Assembly: GCA_021413965.1 (NCBI GenBank)
Contig: JAIOPI010000040.1
Location: 1 to 64,000 of the forward strand
DNA from: Lentisphaerota bacterium
GTDB lineage: Bacteria > Verrucomicrobiota > Kiritimatiellia > UBA8416 > JAIOPI01
Direction of reading: 5' to 3'
DNA length: 64,000 nucleotides
Shown here piece after piece: positions 42,670 to 51,218 of this stretch. Position numbers and translations under genes: made by a program. Numbering within the stretch: position 1 is the first letter of the stretch; every line of letters begins with the position of its first letter. The notes beneath the pieces are model-generated. The model saw only the letters and a program-made list of their open reading frames with translations. It made no database searches and was not told the DNA's origin.

Positions 42670-44091
42670 ATGAAGTTCACACTCAACCGCAGTTCGCTAA
42701 AGCAGGCCGTGACGGGCCTGGGCAAGATCGTCATCCCCAAATCCACGCTGCCCATACTGGCCGGAGTCCGGTTCACGACCGGCAAAGACAGCGTGCGGCT
42801 GGACGGGACGGACCTGGACCAGCACGCCACGTATCACGCGCAGCCGGTGGAAATGGAGGGGGCGGGATCGTTCGTGGTGCCGCTCACGGTGCTCAAGGAT
42901 CTGACCAAGGGAAAGGACGGGGAGCTGGTCGGATTCGAGGCCGAGGGCGAGAGCGTCACGCTCATAAACCCCACCGGGTCCAATGTCGTCCGCTATCCGG
43001 TGGCCGGCCTCGATCCCGAGGAATGGCCCGGCAATATCCCGACGGTAGAGACAAAGCCGGCTGACGGGTTCCTGGAAACCTATCGGCGGCTGATCCCGTT
43101 CAGTTCAGATGACCAGACGCGCTACGTGCTGAATGGCGTCTTCGTGGACGTGGCGGGCACCGGCAAGCGGCCGGTGACGATGGTGGCGTGCGATGGGCGG
43201 CGCCTAACGGCCTGCAACAGCATGGTGTTGCCGATCGCCAAGGGAACCATTGTGCCCAGCCGCAAGTTCCTGGCCTGGTCGGGACTGGATGGCGAAGCGT
43301 CGATTGGCGTGCGGGCTTTCAGTGATGTGGCCTGGTTCGGGCTGCAGATCGGCCCGTGGACCTACAGCACCCGTACTGTCGATGGGACCTTCCCCAACTG
43401 GCGGCAGGTAGTGCCCCACGAGCCGGGCGAGAACCGTGTGGTGTTCACGGATGAGGACGCGCTGGCCATGAAGAAGATCGTGCCTGGTTTCCCCGGCCAT
43501 GATTCGCATGACGAGGGGATCTGCCTCCAGCAGGGTACGAACGGCGTGCTGGCTATCAGCGGTCGTGGGCCGGGCGACAAGGCCGACACCGTGCTGGAGT
43601 TAACAGGCGGCAGCCAGTTCACGGGCAAGGAACCGACGGCCGTTAACCGGGTGTATTTGATGGACGCGCTTAACGCGGGCTTCCGGGAATTCACGTACGC
43701 CGACAGCCTGAGTCCGCTGCGCGCCGAAGATGGCAGCGGTGGTGTGCATGTGCTGATGCCGCTCAGGCTCAGTCGTGAGTCGGCGAAAGCCCCTGCAGCC
43801 AATACGCAGCCGAAGAAGGTCGCAACAAGTACACCGGTCGCAGATGCCGGGAAGAACACGGAGGAGAAGCACATGCCGAACGAGAAGGACAAGGTGCAAC
43901 CGGAGCCGAGCGCGTTGGACAAGCTGACGGCCGCGTACGAACTGGCCAAGACCAAGGTGCGGGAAGCCCAGGCGGCGCTCGCGGACGTGGCGGGGGCGAT
44001 CAAGGACGCGGCACGGGAGGATCGTCAGCGCCGGGCCGAGGTCGAATCCGTCCGGGCGGGGCTGGCGAAGCTCCAGCAAATCAAGGTCTGA
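42670..44091 (+). CDS. DnaN-like sliding clamp with C-terminal coiled-coil extension
   Basis: A 473-aa protein. Residues 1-375 have the beta-clamp layout: 'MKFTLNRSSLKQAVTGLGKI', 'STLPILAGVRFTTGKDSVRL', 'SSDDQTRYVLNGVFVDV' and 'MVACDGRRLTACNS' at the domain 2 equivalents, and 'VYLMDALNAGF' and 'GGVHVLMPLRL' near the end. The last, normally M-P-M/V-R-L, is the protein-binding pocket strand. An added tail (about 385-473) starts with a Pro/Lys-rich linker and ends as coiled coil (AKTKVREAQAALADVAGAI). Housekeeping DnaN ends at about 366-380 aa, so the tail is special. It is probably the element's own replication clamp. Confidence 0.82.
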   Translation: MKFTLNRSSLKQAVTGLGKIVIPKSTLPILAGVRFTTGKDSVRLDGTDLDQHATYHAQPVEMEGAGSFVVPLTVLKDLTKGKDGELVGFEAEGESVTLINPTGSNVVRYPVAGLDPEEWPGNIPTVETKPADGFLETYRRLIPFSSDDQTRYVLNGVFVDVAGTGKRPVTMVACDGRRLTACNSMVLPIAKGTIVPSRKFLAWSGLDGEASIGVRAFSDVAWFGLQIGPWTYSTRTVDGTFPNWRQVVPHEPGENRVVFTDEDALAMKKIVPGFPGHDSHDEGICLQQGTNGVLAISGRGPGDKADTVLELTGGSQFTGKEPTAVNRVYLMDALNAGFREFTYADSLSPLRAEDGSGGVHVLMPLRLSRESAKAPAANTQPKKVATSTPVADAGKNTEEKHMPNEKDKVQPEPSALDKLTAAYELAKTKVREAQAALADVAGAIKDAAREDRQRRAEVESVRAGLAKLQQIKV

Positions 44092-44141
44092 CGGACGTTA
44101 TACAAGCGTTTGCGGGGCCGAAATTCGCGTCGAAACGAGCG

Positions 44142-44174
44142 GGCCGCGGTCTCCACATGGGGCCGCGGCCTTTT
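44142..44174 (+). terminator. leader hairpin / intrinsic terminator
   Basis: GGCCGCGG (44142-44149) pairs perfectly with CCGCGGCC (44163-44170) around a 13-nt loop and is followed by TTTTG. It lies between the clamp gene and the small gene at 44207. It is one of a series of similar stems in this region. Confidence 0.75.
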
Positions 44175-44206
44175 GCGTCAACGGAACTCATATTAGGAGA
44201 TTCGCG

Positions 44207-44425
44207 ATGGGACTTTTTGAAGTTTTGTTGGGGGTGGACTATGCGGCCCGCGATACCGGGCGGCGGATCACGATGTGCGTACGGGAACGCGATCCGTTTG
44301 AGGCAGCACGGACAGCCGAAGCCATGGCGGATGAAACGCTGGATCGGCCGGACGTCGAGTACACGCATGCCATCAGCGTCAAGCCGGTGAGCGTGCCGGT
44401 CGTGGCGCTGGCCATGGCGGCGTGA
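44207..44425 (+). CDS. small hypothetical protein, 72 aa
   Basis: AGGAG lies eight bases before the ATG. The protein starts MGLFEVLLGVDYAARDTGRR, is soluble and has no recognised motif. It has its own leader hairpin and lies 38 bp before the next gene. Confidence 0.6.
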   Translation: MGLFEVLLGVDYAARDTGRRITMCVRERDPFEAARTAEAMADETLDRPDVEYTHAISVKPVSVPVVALAMAA

Positions 44426-44463
44426 TCAAAAAAAGCGGTCAACGCAATTGAAGGGAGAACACG

Positions 44464-44886
44464 ATGCTCAAAGCAATCGTGAGCTACAGCAAGAAGGTAC
44501 CGGCCGAGGGCCAATTCAGCAGCCAGGGCTACAGCCTGAGCTTGGAAACCGAGATCTCGGAAAACGAACCCGGGAAGATCCAGGCCAAGCTGCATGACAC
44601 GTTCGATCTGGTCAAGCAGACGGTCGAGAACGAGCTGGCCAACGGCAACGGCCAGGCCAAGCCCGTGCCGGCCCCCGCAGCGGGACGCCAGACCGGGGAG
44701 AAGGCCAGCAACAAGCAGGTGAAGTACATTACCGACTTGGCTGCCGGACGCGAGATCAGTCTGTCGGATCTCAACGCCGGCATTCAGAAGCGTTACGGCG
44801 GTGGCCTGTACGACCTGACCAAGAAGCAAGCATCGGAGGTCGTCGAAGAGCTGAAGGTCGGGAAACCCTTGCGCCAGGCGGCGTAG
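44464..44886 (+). CDS. hypothetical protein of phage/plasmid type, 140 aa
   Basis: AAGGGAG lies seven bases upstream. The N-terminal half is beta-rich and acidic (VSYSKKVPAEGQFSSQGYSL), then a proline-rich linker (about 65-75), then a small helical domain 'ASNKQVKYITDLAAGREISL' and 'YDLTKKQASEVVEEL'. This C-terminal unit recurs in phage and plasmid proteins. It may bind nucleic acid or another protein; no activity can be assigned. Confidence 0.65.
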   Translation: MLKAIVSYSKKVPAEGQFSSQGYSLSLETEISENEPGKIQAKLHDTFDLVKQTVENELANGNGQAKPVPAPAAGRQTGEKASNKQVKYITDLAAGREISLSDLNAGIQKRYGGGLYDLTKKQASEVVEELKVGKPLRQAA

Positions 44887-44897
44887 GAGTCGTTCTT

Positions 44898-44945
44898 GCG
44901 GCGCCGAAAGTCAGCGCCGTTCGGGTCAAATCCCGGCGGCGCTGC
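44898..44945 (+). terminator. leader hairpin upstream of the C39-like peptidase gene
   Basis: GCGGCGCCG (44898-44906) pairs with CGGCGCTGC (44937-44945), nine pairs with one G-U, enclosing a 30-nt loop that can pair further. TTGCC follows, not a long U tract. It is weaker than the others, but in the same position relative to the next gene. Confidence 0.5.
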
Positions 44946-44972
44946 TTGCCCGAGTTCGAGAAGGGAGGCAAG

Positions 44973-45569
44973 ATGAGGCTGGGTCTCATGAAGAAAATCG
45001 ACAAGGAGCAGATCCTGAAATGGCTGGATCGGTTTGCCGATAAAACCGGCATCCGGATCATGCCCGATAGATTACCGCACCCTAGTGGCGATGACGTGAC
45101 CACGCTGGACGTTCCGGGGTATCGCCAGATCGACTCGTTTTCATGTGGGGCCGCCGCGGCGTTAATGGTCGTGCGCACGTTTCGTCCCGGTTTCCCGGCC
45201 GGCGATTTTCACGATCTCTGCAGTCCCGATGATGGAATTCAAGTCCCACGCCTGATCCGGTTTCTGCGCAAGTCGGGCATTGGAGTGATAGAACGGGACG
45301 ATCTCACCTTCGCACGCATCGCCGAGCGCATTGACGCTGGTTTCCCGATCATCACGCTGGTTAACCAGAAAGACGACCTCCAGCACTGGGTTGTAATCTA
45401 TGGGGTGGGCCTTAAACCAAACCGGGTCTATGTCGGCGGCATGAAGTTACCGATTGTTGGCCGCAAGGAATATACGTGGCGGGAATTTTCCCGGATGTGG
45501 TTCAAGGGCTTTGGCCTGGTTTGCTGGGGCAAGCTCGAGCGTAAGCGCCGTCCCCCGAAAAGCAAGTAG
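44973..45569 (+). CDS. C39-like cysteine peptidase domain protein, 198 aa
   Basis: The start at 44973 follows GGGAGG. The papain-like core is visible: 'YRQIDSFSCGAAAALMV' (C58) and 'DDLQHWVVIYGVG' (H138), with a downstream Asn/Asp in the 'LKPNRVYVGG' strand. It is close to the C39 or peptidase_C70-type fold. No transporter is fused and no signal peptide is seen, so it is a stand-alone intracellular enzyme or a decoy. Another C39-like domain occurs in the protein at 47638-48765. Confidence 0.72.
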   Translation: MRLGLMKKIDKEQILKWLDRFADKTGIRIMPDRLPHPSGDDVTTLDVPGYRQIDSFSCGAAAALMVVRTFRPGFPAGDFHDLCSPDDGIQVPRLIRFLRKSGIGVIERDDLTFARIAERIDAGFPIITLVNQKDDLQHWVVIYGVGLKPNRVYVGGMKLPIVGRKEYTWREFSRMWFKGFGLVCWGKLERKRRPPKSK

Positions 45570-45577
45570 GGTGATTC

Positions 45578-45895
45578 ATGGCTGAGCAGTTGATTGGCGC
45601 CGCCATCCAGCCCGATGTAGGAACCATCGATGCGGCCCGTCTGGCTACCGGCCAGCCCGCTATGCCACAACGGTTCCTGTGGAATCAGCAAGCGTACCGG
45701 GTCGTGCGGGTGGTTCGGACCTGGCGGGATACAGGGCCGTGCACGCATGGCAGTGACGAGCGATATGTGCGCAAACACTGGTTTGAAGTCGAGGTGGACA
45801 CGGGCCAGGTGATGAAGATCTACTTCGAGCGCCAACCACGGTCGGGGAAGAAGTCAAAGCGCTGGTGGCTGTATTCGGCTTCCTCGCCAGCATAG
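45578..45895 (+). CDS. DUF6504-like protein, 105 aa
   Basis: Starts eight bases after the previous gene. Residues about 30-105 match the DUF6504 pattern: 'RFLWNQQAYRVVRVVRTW', a histidine near 'YVRKHWFEVEVDTGQVM', and 'KRWWLYS' at the end. The family is small and beta-rich, with unknown role. Context: translationally close to the C39-like gene. Confidence 0.65.
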   Translation: MAEQLIGAAIQPDVGTIDAARLATGQPAMPQRFLWNQQAYRVVRVVRTWRDTGPCTHGSDERYVRKHWFEVEVDTGQVMKIYFERQPRSGKKSKRWWLYSASSPA

Positions 45896-45921
45896 GCATT
45901 TAACAACAGTTTGGTTTAGCT

Positions 45922-45957
45922 GCGGGGCGTTGGGGTAATACCCATGCCCCGCTTTTG
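45922..45957 (+). terminator. leader hairpin / intrinsic terminator
   Basis: GCGGGGC (45922-45928) pairs perfectly with GCCCCGC (45946-45952); an inner GGG/CCC pair tightens the stem, and TTTTG follows. It lies 14 bp upstream of the start at 45971, after TTTAACAACAG at 45900. Confidence 0.72.
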
Positions 45958-45970
45958 CTTTGGAGGATTT

Positions 45971-46810
45971 ATGGGGACAATCAATGATTACCGTGACCGC
46001 GAGCACTGGTCGTTCAGTGCGATTAACCAGTTTCTAAATATCTGTTCGTTGCAGTTCTTCTTCGACCGGATCGCCCGGTTGCCCAAGGCGTTTACGCCGG
46101 TGAGCCTGTCATTCGGCAGTGCCTTCCACCGCACGTGCGAGTGGATTGGCATGATGCGGAAGGACGGTCATCAGCCCAAGAAGGCGGACGCGTGTGAATT
46201 GTTTCACACCCTGTGGGGGCGGCAGGTCGCAGAGGATGGCGAGATCCGGTACGACGAGGAGCAGGATCAGGAGTCTGTCAGCACTCAGGGGCGGGCGATG
46301 ATCGGCTGCCTGGTAGACGGGATGGATCCTGATGAACAGGTCGTGTCGGTTAACGAGGCGTTCGCCGTGCCGCTCGTCGACGCGCAGGGCAACGTGTCGG
46401 ATAAACCGCTGGTGGGCGAGATCGACTGCCGGGTATCCAAGGGCGGCAAGCAGGCGTTGGTGGACTGTAAGACGAGTGGCCGGCGCTGGCCCAAGGACCA
46501 AGCGGACAAATCGCTGCAGCCCACGGTTTACCTGTACGCTGAGCGCCAGCTATACGGGCAGGACATCCCCGTGAGGTTCGACGTGATCGTGAAGAACAAG
46601 ACGCCGGTGATGGAGCAGCACGTTACGACGCGCACGGTTGATCAGTTTCACCGAATGGTGGAGCTGGTTAAGATGTCGGAGCGCATGATCCAGACCGGGC
46701 ATTTCCTGCCAAGCGAGCAGAGCTTCTACTGCGCGGGGTGTCCGCACCAAGTGGCGTGCAGGGCGTGGCACCGGGAGGCGGCGCGGGTGACGGTCGGTAT
46801 GGCGGCATAA
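45971..46810 (+). CDS. RecB/Cas4-like PD-(D/E)XK nuclease
   Basis: TGGAGGA precedes the ATG. The 279-aa protein has the RecB-family opening 'WSFSAINQFLNICSLQFFFD' (H/S region), 'FGSAFHRTCEWI', the nuclease core 'GEIDCRVSKGGKQALVDCKT' (about 147-166, D...DxK), the Q motif 'QADKSLQPTVYLYA' and a C-terminal cysteine cluster (CAGCPHQVAC, about 256-265) like the Fe-S or zinc site of Cas4/AddB-type nucleases. It is probably a DNA end-processing exonuclease of the element's replication set. Confidence 0.85.
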   Translation: MGTINDYRDREHWSFSAINQFLNICSLQFFFDRIARLPKAFTPVSLSFGSAFHRTCEWIGMMRKDGHQPKKADACELFHTLWGRQVAEDGEIRYDEEQDQESVSTQGRAMIGCLVDGMDPDEQVVSVNEAFAVPLVDAQGNVSDKPLVGEIDCRVSKGGKQALVDCKTSGRRWPKDQADKSLQPTVYLYAERQLYGQDIPVRFDVIVKNKTPVMEQHVTTRTVDQFHRMVELVKMSERMIQTGHFLPSEQSFYCAGCPHQVACRAWHREAARVTVGMAA

Positions 46811-46875
46811 ATGCGACGTTGGTTCCTTGCGATGCTCCATGCACTGAACGCAAAAGCCGGGACAGTCGGACTTGG

Positions 46876-47052
46876 TCAATTCTTTGACCAGAACCGCCAC
46901 CACAGAATCAGGATGACAGGCAAAGAGATCGCAACAAGCCAGCCAAACACCCTTCCGCCGAATTGAGCCGCATTGCTGGCTATATCAAATGGGCTTGCCG
47001 ATGCAACTTGTCGCACCAGGGCCAGCGCCGCGCATCCGGTGCGAATATTCAT
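46876..47052 (-). CDS. small secreted or membrane protein, 58 aa
   Basis: An ATG at 47052 opens a 58-codon frame with a probable signal or first helix (IRTGCAALALVRQVASA) and a clear C-terminal membrane helix (VFGWLVAISLPVILILWWRF) with a basic end. The frame 47082 could extend it by ten codons. It is similar in shape to small pilin-like or holin-like proteins, but nothing can be named. It is last in the minus-strand module that begins at 51797. Confidence 0.5.
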   Translation of the reverse strand: MNIRTGCAALALVRQVASASPFDIASNAAQFGGRVFGWLVAISLPVILILWWRFWSKN

Positions 47053-47083
47053 TTGCCCCCGTGCGCTTACTCCGTGCAGCACG

Positions 47084-47641
47084 TTATGCGTGTGTCACTC
47101 CCTTCGCTGCCGCTAAGTCCGGAAGCACTGGTGTGGCCAAAGCCCTCACGAAAGCCGGAGCCAAGTGCTTAAGGTAAGAAAGGAAGATCGGGTGCGTGAG
47201 GCGAAGGTACTGCTCCCGGAATGGTTCCGGCAGCGAACCCGTGGCCACAAACGCAGAACCGGCCGACCCGTAGCTAGTCAACAGTTGCTTCTCGGCATCG
47301 GCAAGTTCGCGGTACGTCATTTGCGCGATGCTCTTGTGCGGGTACATGGCGACAGGTTTGTCCCAGGGCAGCGCCAGAAACGGATCATGCGCGGTTCTGA
47401 AGTCGCTATAGTGTACGAGTAGCCGGGACTGTGCTTTGGTAGTGACCGCGGCCCGAGGGCGGAAGAGTGCCGTCCGTTTCTTTGCGCGCATCTCCACGAT
47501 GGGCAACACGAGACAAAGCCAGCAAAGGGTTTTGTCCCGCATCACCACCAATGCCGGATATGACCACAGGCCCGTGGTGTCACCAGGTAGCGGGCGTCCT
47601 TTGCGAAGGTCAGCAAACACGGCCAGGGGATCGGTTTTCAC
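47084..47641 (-). CDS. hypothetical soluble protein, 185 aa
   Basis: The ATG overlaps the stop of the upstream calcium-repeat gene (47638). The product starts MKTDPLAVFADLRKGRPLPG and includes 'WSYPALVVMRDKTLCWLCLVL', with a basic middle and a hydrophobic end. No family is recognised. Coupling to the C39-like gene makes it a likely partner or chaperone. Confidence 0.6.
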   Translation of the reverse strand: MKTDPLAVFADLRKGRPLPGDTTGLWSYPALVVMRDKTLCWLCLVLPIVEMRAKKRTALFRPRAAVTTKAQSRLLVHYSDFRTAHDPFLALPWDKPVAMYPHKSIAQMTYRELADAEKQLLTSYGSAGSAFVATGSLPEPFREQYLRLTHPIFLSYLKHLAPAFVRALATPVLPDLAAAKGVTHA

Positions 47642-48765
47642 TCAGTGTCCTTGGTTGCGTCCTTGGTACGGTTGGAAATAACCATGCCCGCTGCCACCAA
47701 CCCGCCAGCCACCACCGCAGGCGCCGCAAGCCGCGAGAGTAGATTGGAAGCTGAATCCGTGGCCCCATCAACCAGTGCGACGGCCTTGAATCCGTAGTCT
47801 TCGGCGGCGTCCATGAACTGGTCCATGGGGATTTGCATTCCAGCCCCATCAGGAAATCCGGGATCGTTGATCACAACGAAATCGCCTTCCGTCGTGTGGA
47901 CAATCCCCGTTACCTGGACCGCATGGCCCGCATTGGGAATCAGACCGGCCTCATTCAAAGTTTGCGTCATGGGATCGTAAAGTTCACTGGAATCAACCCC
48001 GACAAGTGGGCGCACGCCACTGTTCACCATTTCCTCTAAGGATTCCGGCGTGAATCCCGTGACGGATTCGGCGTGAACATCGAGGCCGGCCGCATCGGCT
48101 ATGGCGTCGATCACCGCGTCGATGTGATCGATGTCTGTGCCGGTGGCTGGGTCGTAGATCCCCGCTTCTTCAAAAACGTAGGCAACATTGGCTTCACCTA
48201 CGTCGATCCCGACCGTCCGGAATAGCATGTTGGTCGTCGCAACCGCGCAGGATGCTGGATCATCTTGTGGATCCCACAACGCCATGTCCTCGGCTGGCGT
48301 GCCGGTAACGTCGAACGGGGCCACGACGGAGGGTATGGCATAGTCGGTATATGTCTGTGTCAGGGCGGAAGCAGGATCTTCAGCCAGCCAAGCCGAGGCT
48401 CCCAGCGTGGCGTCGTTCCAGATGCTGTCTGTTTGGTCGTTGGACGCCAGGATGTCGGCCACGCCATCCTGGTCGACGTCCACGGCAACTTCTGTCACAT
48501 CGGCCACGCCATCGGCGTTCACATCCACGGCGAGTTCCGAGACATCGGCCACACCGTCGCCGGTAAAGTCGGTGTCCAATTGCAGCGCATCGACGGCCCC
48601 GTCACCGTTGATGTCTACGGCCGTAGCCAGCGTGTCGATGATTCCATCGCCATTAGTGTCGGCGGCTACCTGCGCGGCGTCAATGTACCCGTCTCCATTG
48701 AGGTCGGCAGTCTGGGCGTAGCCATCTGCGAACCCGTCACCGTTGATATCGACCAACTCGGTCAT
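47638..48765 (-). CDS. calcium-repeat protein with C39-like peptidase domain and C-terminal TM
   Basis: Residues 6-101 contain seven repeats at exact 15-residue spacing (D6, 21, 36, 51, 66, 81, 96) of the form D-x-N-G-D-G-x-x-D, as in calcium-binding dockerin/TSP3-like loops. Residues about 155-330 form a C39-like papain fold: 'DPASCAVATTNML' (C173), 'NAGHAVQVTGIV' (H281) and VINDPGFPDGAG (N300/D301). A C-terminal helix (about 345-366, APAVVAGGLVAAGMVI) is probably a membrane anchor. There is no N-terminal signal peptide. It lies between an 814-aa gene and a 185-aa gene with four-base overlaps on both sides. Confidence 0.75.
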   Translation of the reverse strand: MTELVDINGDGFADGYAQTADLNGDGYIDAAQVAADTNGDGIIDTLATAVDINGDGAVDALQLDTDFTGDGVADVSELAVDVNADGVADVTEVAVDVDQDGVADILASNDQTDSIWNDATLGASAWLAEDPASALTQTYTDYAIPSVVAPFDVTGTPAEDMALWDPQDDPASCAVATTNMLFRTVGIDVGEANVAYVFEEAGIYDPATGTDIDHIDAVIDAIADAAGLDVHAESVTGFTPESLEEMVNSGVRPLVGVDSSELYDPMTQTLNEAGLIPNAGHAVQVTGIVHTTEGDFVVINDPGFPDGAGMQIPMDQFMDAAEDYGFKAVALVDGATDSASNLLSRLAAPAVVAGGLVAAGMVISNRTKDATKDTE

Positions 48766-51206
48766 TGTGCACCTCCCTGAACGGCCTTGCGCCCGCTGAC
48801 TATCACATTGCCGACAAACTCATCGACGGTTCCGCGCATGCCGGGACCAATGGCGTGCTCCATGTCCGCGATGATGTGATTGAGTCGAATCCCGCTCCCA
48901 TCGAGCACCTCGCCGAAGCGATTGCGTCGCTCCGCTACGATACGCTTGCGGAGTTGCCCCTGCATTGTCTTCAGCAGTTGCTGCTTGGCGTCCTCGGGCA
49001 ATGCCAAAAGCAGCTTCTTGTCTCGCTGCATGGCCAGGAGATTCTCGTCATCAACGAACTCAGCCGTCTCGAAGATCGAAACAACCAGCGTGCGCATGAA
49101 CACATCCCACCAGGGTAGGACTTGCTCGGCCACCTTCCGGATCTGTGCCGCGGCCTCACGGTCCTTCTGGAAGAAGGCCAGGACGTTCCCGAGGCCGTGC
49201 GTCGCCAGCGCACCACCAAGTAGATTTGCCGCCATCAGCCCAGCCCCGCCCGTCATAATGGCGGTAAGGCCGATTCCGACTTGTACCGCGACCGGTGCGT
49301 AACGGGCGATACGTGCAGAGCGTGACTGGCGGACTTCGTCCTTGGCTAGCATGGACTCCAGGGGCCGTATGCATGCTTCGATTTGAGAGAGGCATCGGAG
49401 TAGATCGCCTTGCACGACGCGCAACTGTCGGCGAACCCGCGGGACGATGCGCTTGCGCTCTGTCGCGGCCGATGGAGTACCCGTGACGCCGGCGAAGGTT
49501 GCCGCAAGCCAGTCTGTCTCCGTAGATGCCCAGTAATACGGCGCCATCGCCGCCAGCATCTCAAAGCGCTGTTTGATTTCGGGCAGCGCCACCGACAACG
49601 TCAGGATCTTCTTCACCGTGGCGTCGCGCAGGTCGCTGTTCTCTGCAAATGCGACAGCTCCCACGTCTTCCAGTTTGCGTACCAAGTCTCGCATCGGGAG
49701 TCCGGCGTCGAGGGCGCGGTTGAGGATCATAATGTCGCCAAACATGACGAGCAGGACGTTGTACTTCTTCGCCTCATTGAACTGACGATAGAGGTCGGAG
49801 ATACCAGCACTGGCAACCCCGAGCGCGGTCTTCTGCGCATCGAATTCTGCCCAGAATGCGTAGCCCAGCGACTCCGTGGTCGTGTAGGAGCGTGGAGTCG
49901 TCTGGCCGTCCGGGAACGGGGCTGTGACGGTTAAGGCAAGCAGGCGGTCCGGAGTTGCCGCGGCCGTTATGTTGGTTTCGGCACTCAGCACCAAGGGGGC
50001 CGTATCCCCCAGCGAGAGGCCACTGCCGGTCAGGCTGAGCCGTAGGGTCGTATCCGGGGCCCCCGCCGCCGTGGCGAGAATCCACCGCGCACCCGAATCT
50101 GATGAGAGCGCGATATCAGCCAATGGGAGAAGGCCGGCAAACGCGGTAGCCGCCTGCGCCGCGTCCAATTGCAGCATGAGGCTTTCTCCGTCCTGCGTTG
50201 CGATGGCGGTGCGGGTGGCACCAAAAGTGCAGACAAAGCGATAGCGCTGTGCGCTACCCTCGCCAAACTGTATTTCTCCCGGATCTGTCTTGCGCAGAAG
50301 GACCAGATTTCCTTGGCCGGCGGGACGGAACACGCCTTGGTTGCGCATCGAGGCGCGAGCGGGTTCCGTCGCTTGCCTTTCCGAGGGCAGCTTCCCGGAT
50401 ATGGTGTCTAGCAATGACAATCCCTGCGGGATAGCACGTGGTGTCACGCGCAATGCCCGAGGGATTCCATCCGCTTGGCCGTGAAACTCAAGGCTGGTTT
50501 CGTCCTTACACCAGGCCGGCAGGTCGCCGAACGGCGTCAACTTCAAGTCCGGAAAGGTGATGCAAGTGTCACCGCGCACCGCGAGCAGCACGGGGTCGGG
50601 GCGGCGATCGATTTTCGGACCAAACTGATTGCTCGCGGGAACGACCGTCTCCACGTCGACAAACGCAATGAGGTCACTCCCCTCCAGTTTCGTGGCCTGC
50701 TCAATGGCTGTGCGCCAGTAGTCCAGCCAGGGGCCTGTGCCATTCATGCACACGGACGGCCCTACCGCAACGGTGCACGAGGTAACAGCACTTGGCTGTG
50801 GGAACGACAGCAGCAGGGTGATATTTCCCGCTGGAGAGCACGTTGCGGTGGGGTTGGCCTGCGGGGTCTTGGCAATTTGGAATCCCTCACGCTTCCCATA
50901 ACGGAAGATGCAGATGGTCCCGTCTGCGAGCTTTGCCACCCACCCGCCGTCGAGCGTGCCACCCGTTGCCAGACCAATTGACGTGACTGGTAGCATCCAT
51001 TGGAAGCGAGTTGGATCGATCGACGCTTCACGCAACTTCTGAAGTGCGAATGGCTCGATCTCATTGAGCAGATGTGGCGCCACGGAAGGCCCAGTACTGA
51101 CCGGCAATGGCCCTGTGGCATCCGTCGGAACTGGAGCGCGCCTCAATGGCGGCGGTTTGCGCGGCGGTGGTGTGGCGTTTGGTGTGTCCACGGGTGTTGG
51201 CTCCAT
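48762..51206 (-). CDS. large hypothetical protein, 814 aa
   Basis: The N-terminal 40 aa are proline-rich (NATPPPRKPPPLRRAPVP), then a long beta-rich part (about 60-440) with repeated 'LVLSAET' and 'LLQLD'-type strands, and a helical C-terminal third including one or two hydrophobic stretches (about 655-690, VQVGIGLTAIMTGGAGLM). No domain is recognised. It is coupled to the C39-like gene (overlap at 48762) and lies 12 bp after the GYF gene. It may be the main structural or effector component of the module; this is inferred from size and position. Confidence 0.65.
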   Translation of the reverse strand: MEPTPVDTPNATPPPRKPPPLRRAPVPTDATGPLPVSTGPSVAPHLLNEIEPFALQKLREASIDPTRFQWMLPVTSIGLATGGTLDGGWVAKLADGTICIFRYGKREGFQIAKTPQANPTATCSPAGNITLLLSFPQPSAVTSCTVAVGPSVCMNGTGPWLDYWRTAIEQATKLEGSDLIAFVDVETVVPASNQFGPKIDRRPDPVLLAVRGDTCITFPDLKLTPFGDLPAWCKDETSLEFHGQADGIPRALRVTPRAIPQGLSLLDTISGKLPSERQATEPARASMRNQGVFRPAGQGNLVLLRKTDPGEIQFGEGSAQRYRFVCTFGATRTAIATQDGESLMLQLDAAQAATAFAGLLPLADIALSSDSGARWILATAAGAPDTTLRLSLTGSGLSLGDTAPLVLSAETNITAAATPDRLLALTVTAPFPDGQTTPRSYTTTESLGYAFWAEFDAQKTALGVASAGISDLYRQFNEAKKYNVLLVMFGDIMILNRALDAGLPMRDLVRKLEDVGAVAFAENSDLRDATVKKILTLSVALPEIKQRFEMLAAMAPYYWASTETDWLAATFAGVTGTPSAATERKRIVPRVRRQLRVVQGDLLRCLSQIEACIRPLESMLAKDEVRQSRSARIARYAPVAVQVGIGLTAIMTGGAGLMAANLLGGALATHGLGNVLAFFQKDREAAAQIRKVAEQVLPWWDVFMRTLVVSIFETAEFVDDENLLAMQRDKKLLLALPEDAKQQLLKTMQGQLRKRIVAERRNRFGEVLDGSGIRLNHIIADMEHAIGPGMRGTVDEFVGNVIVSGRKAVQGGAQ

Positions 51207-51218
51207 GGTACGGGCAAA

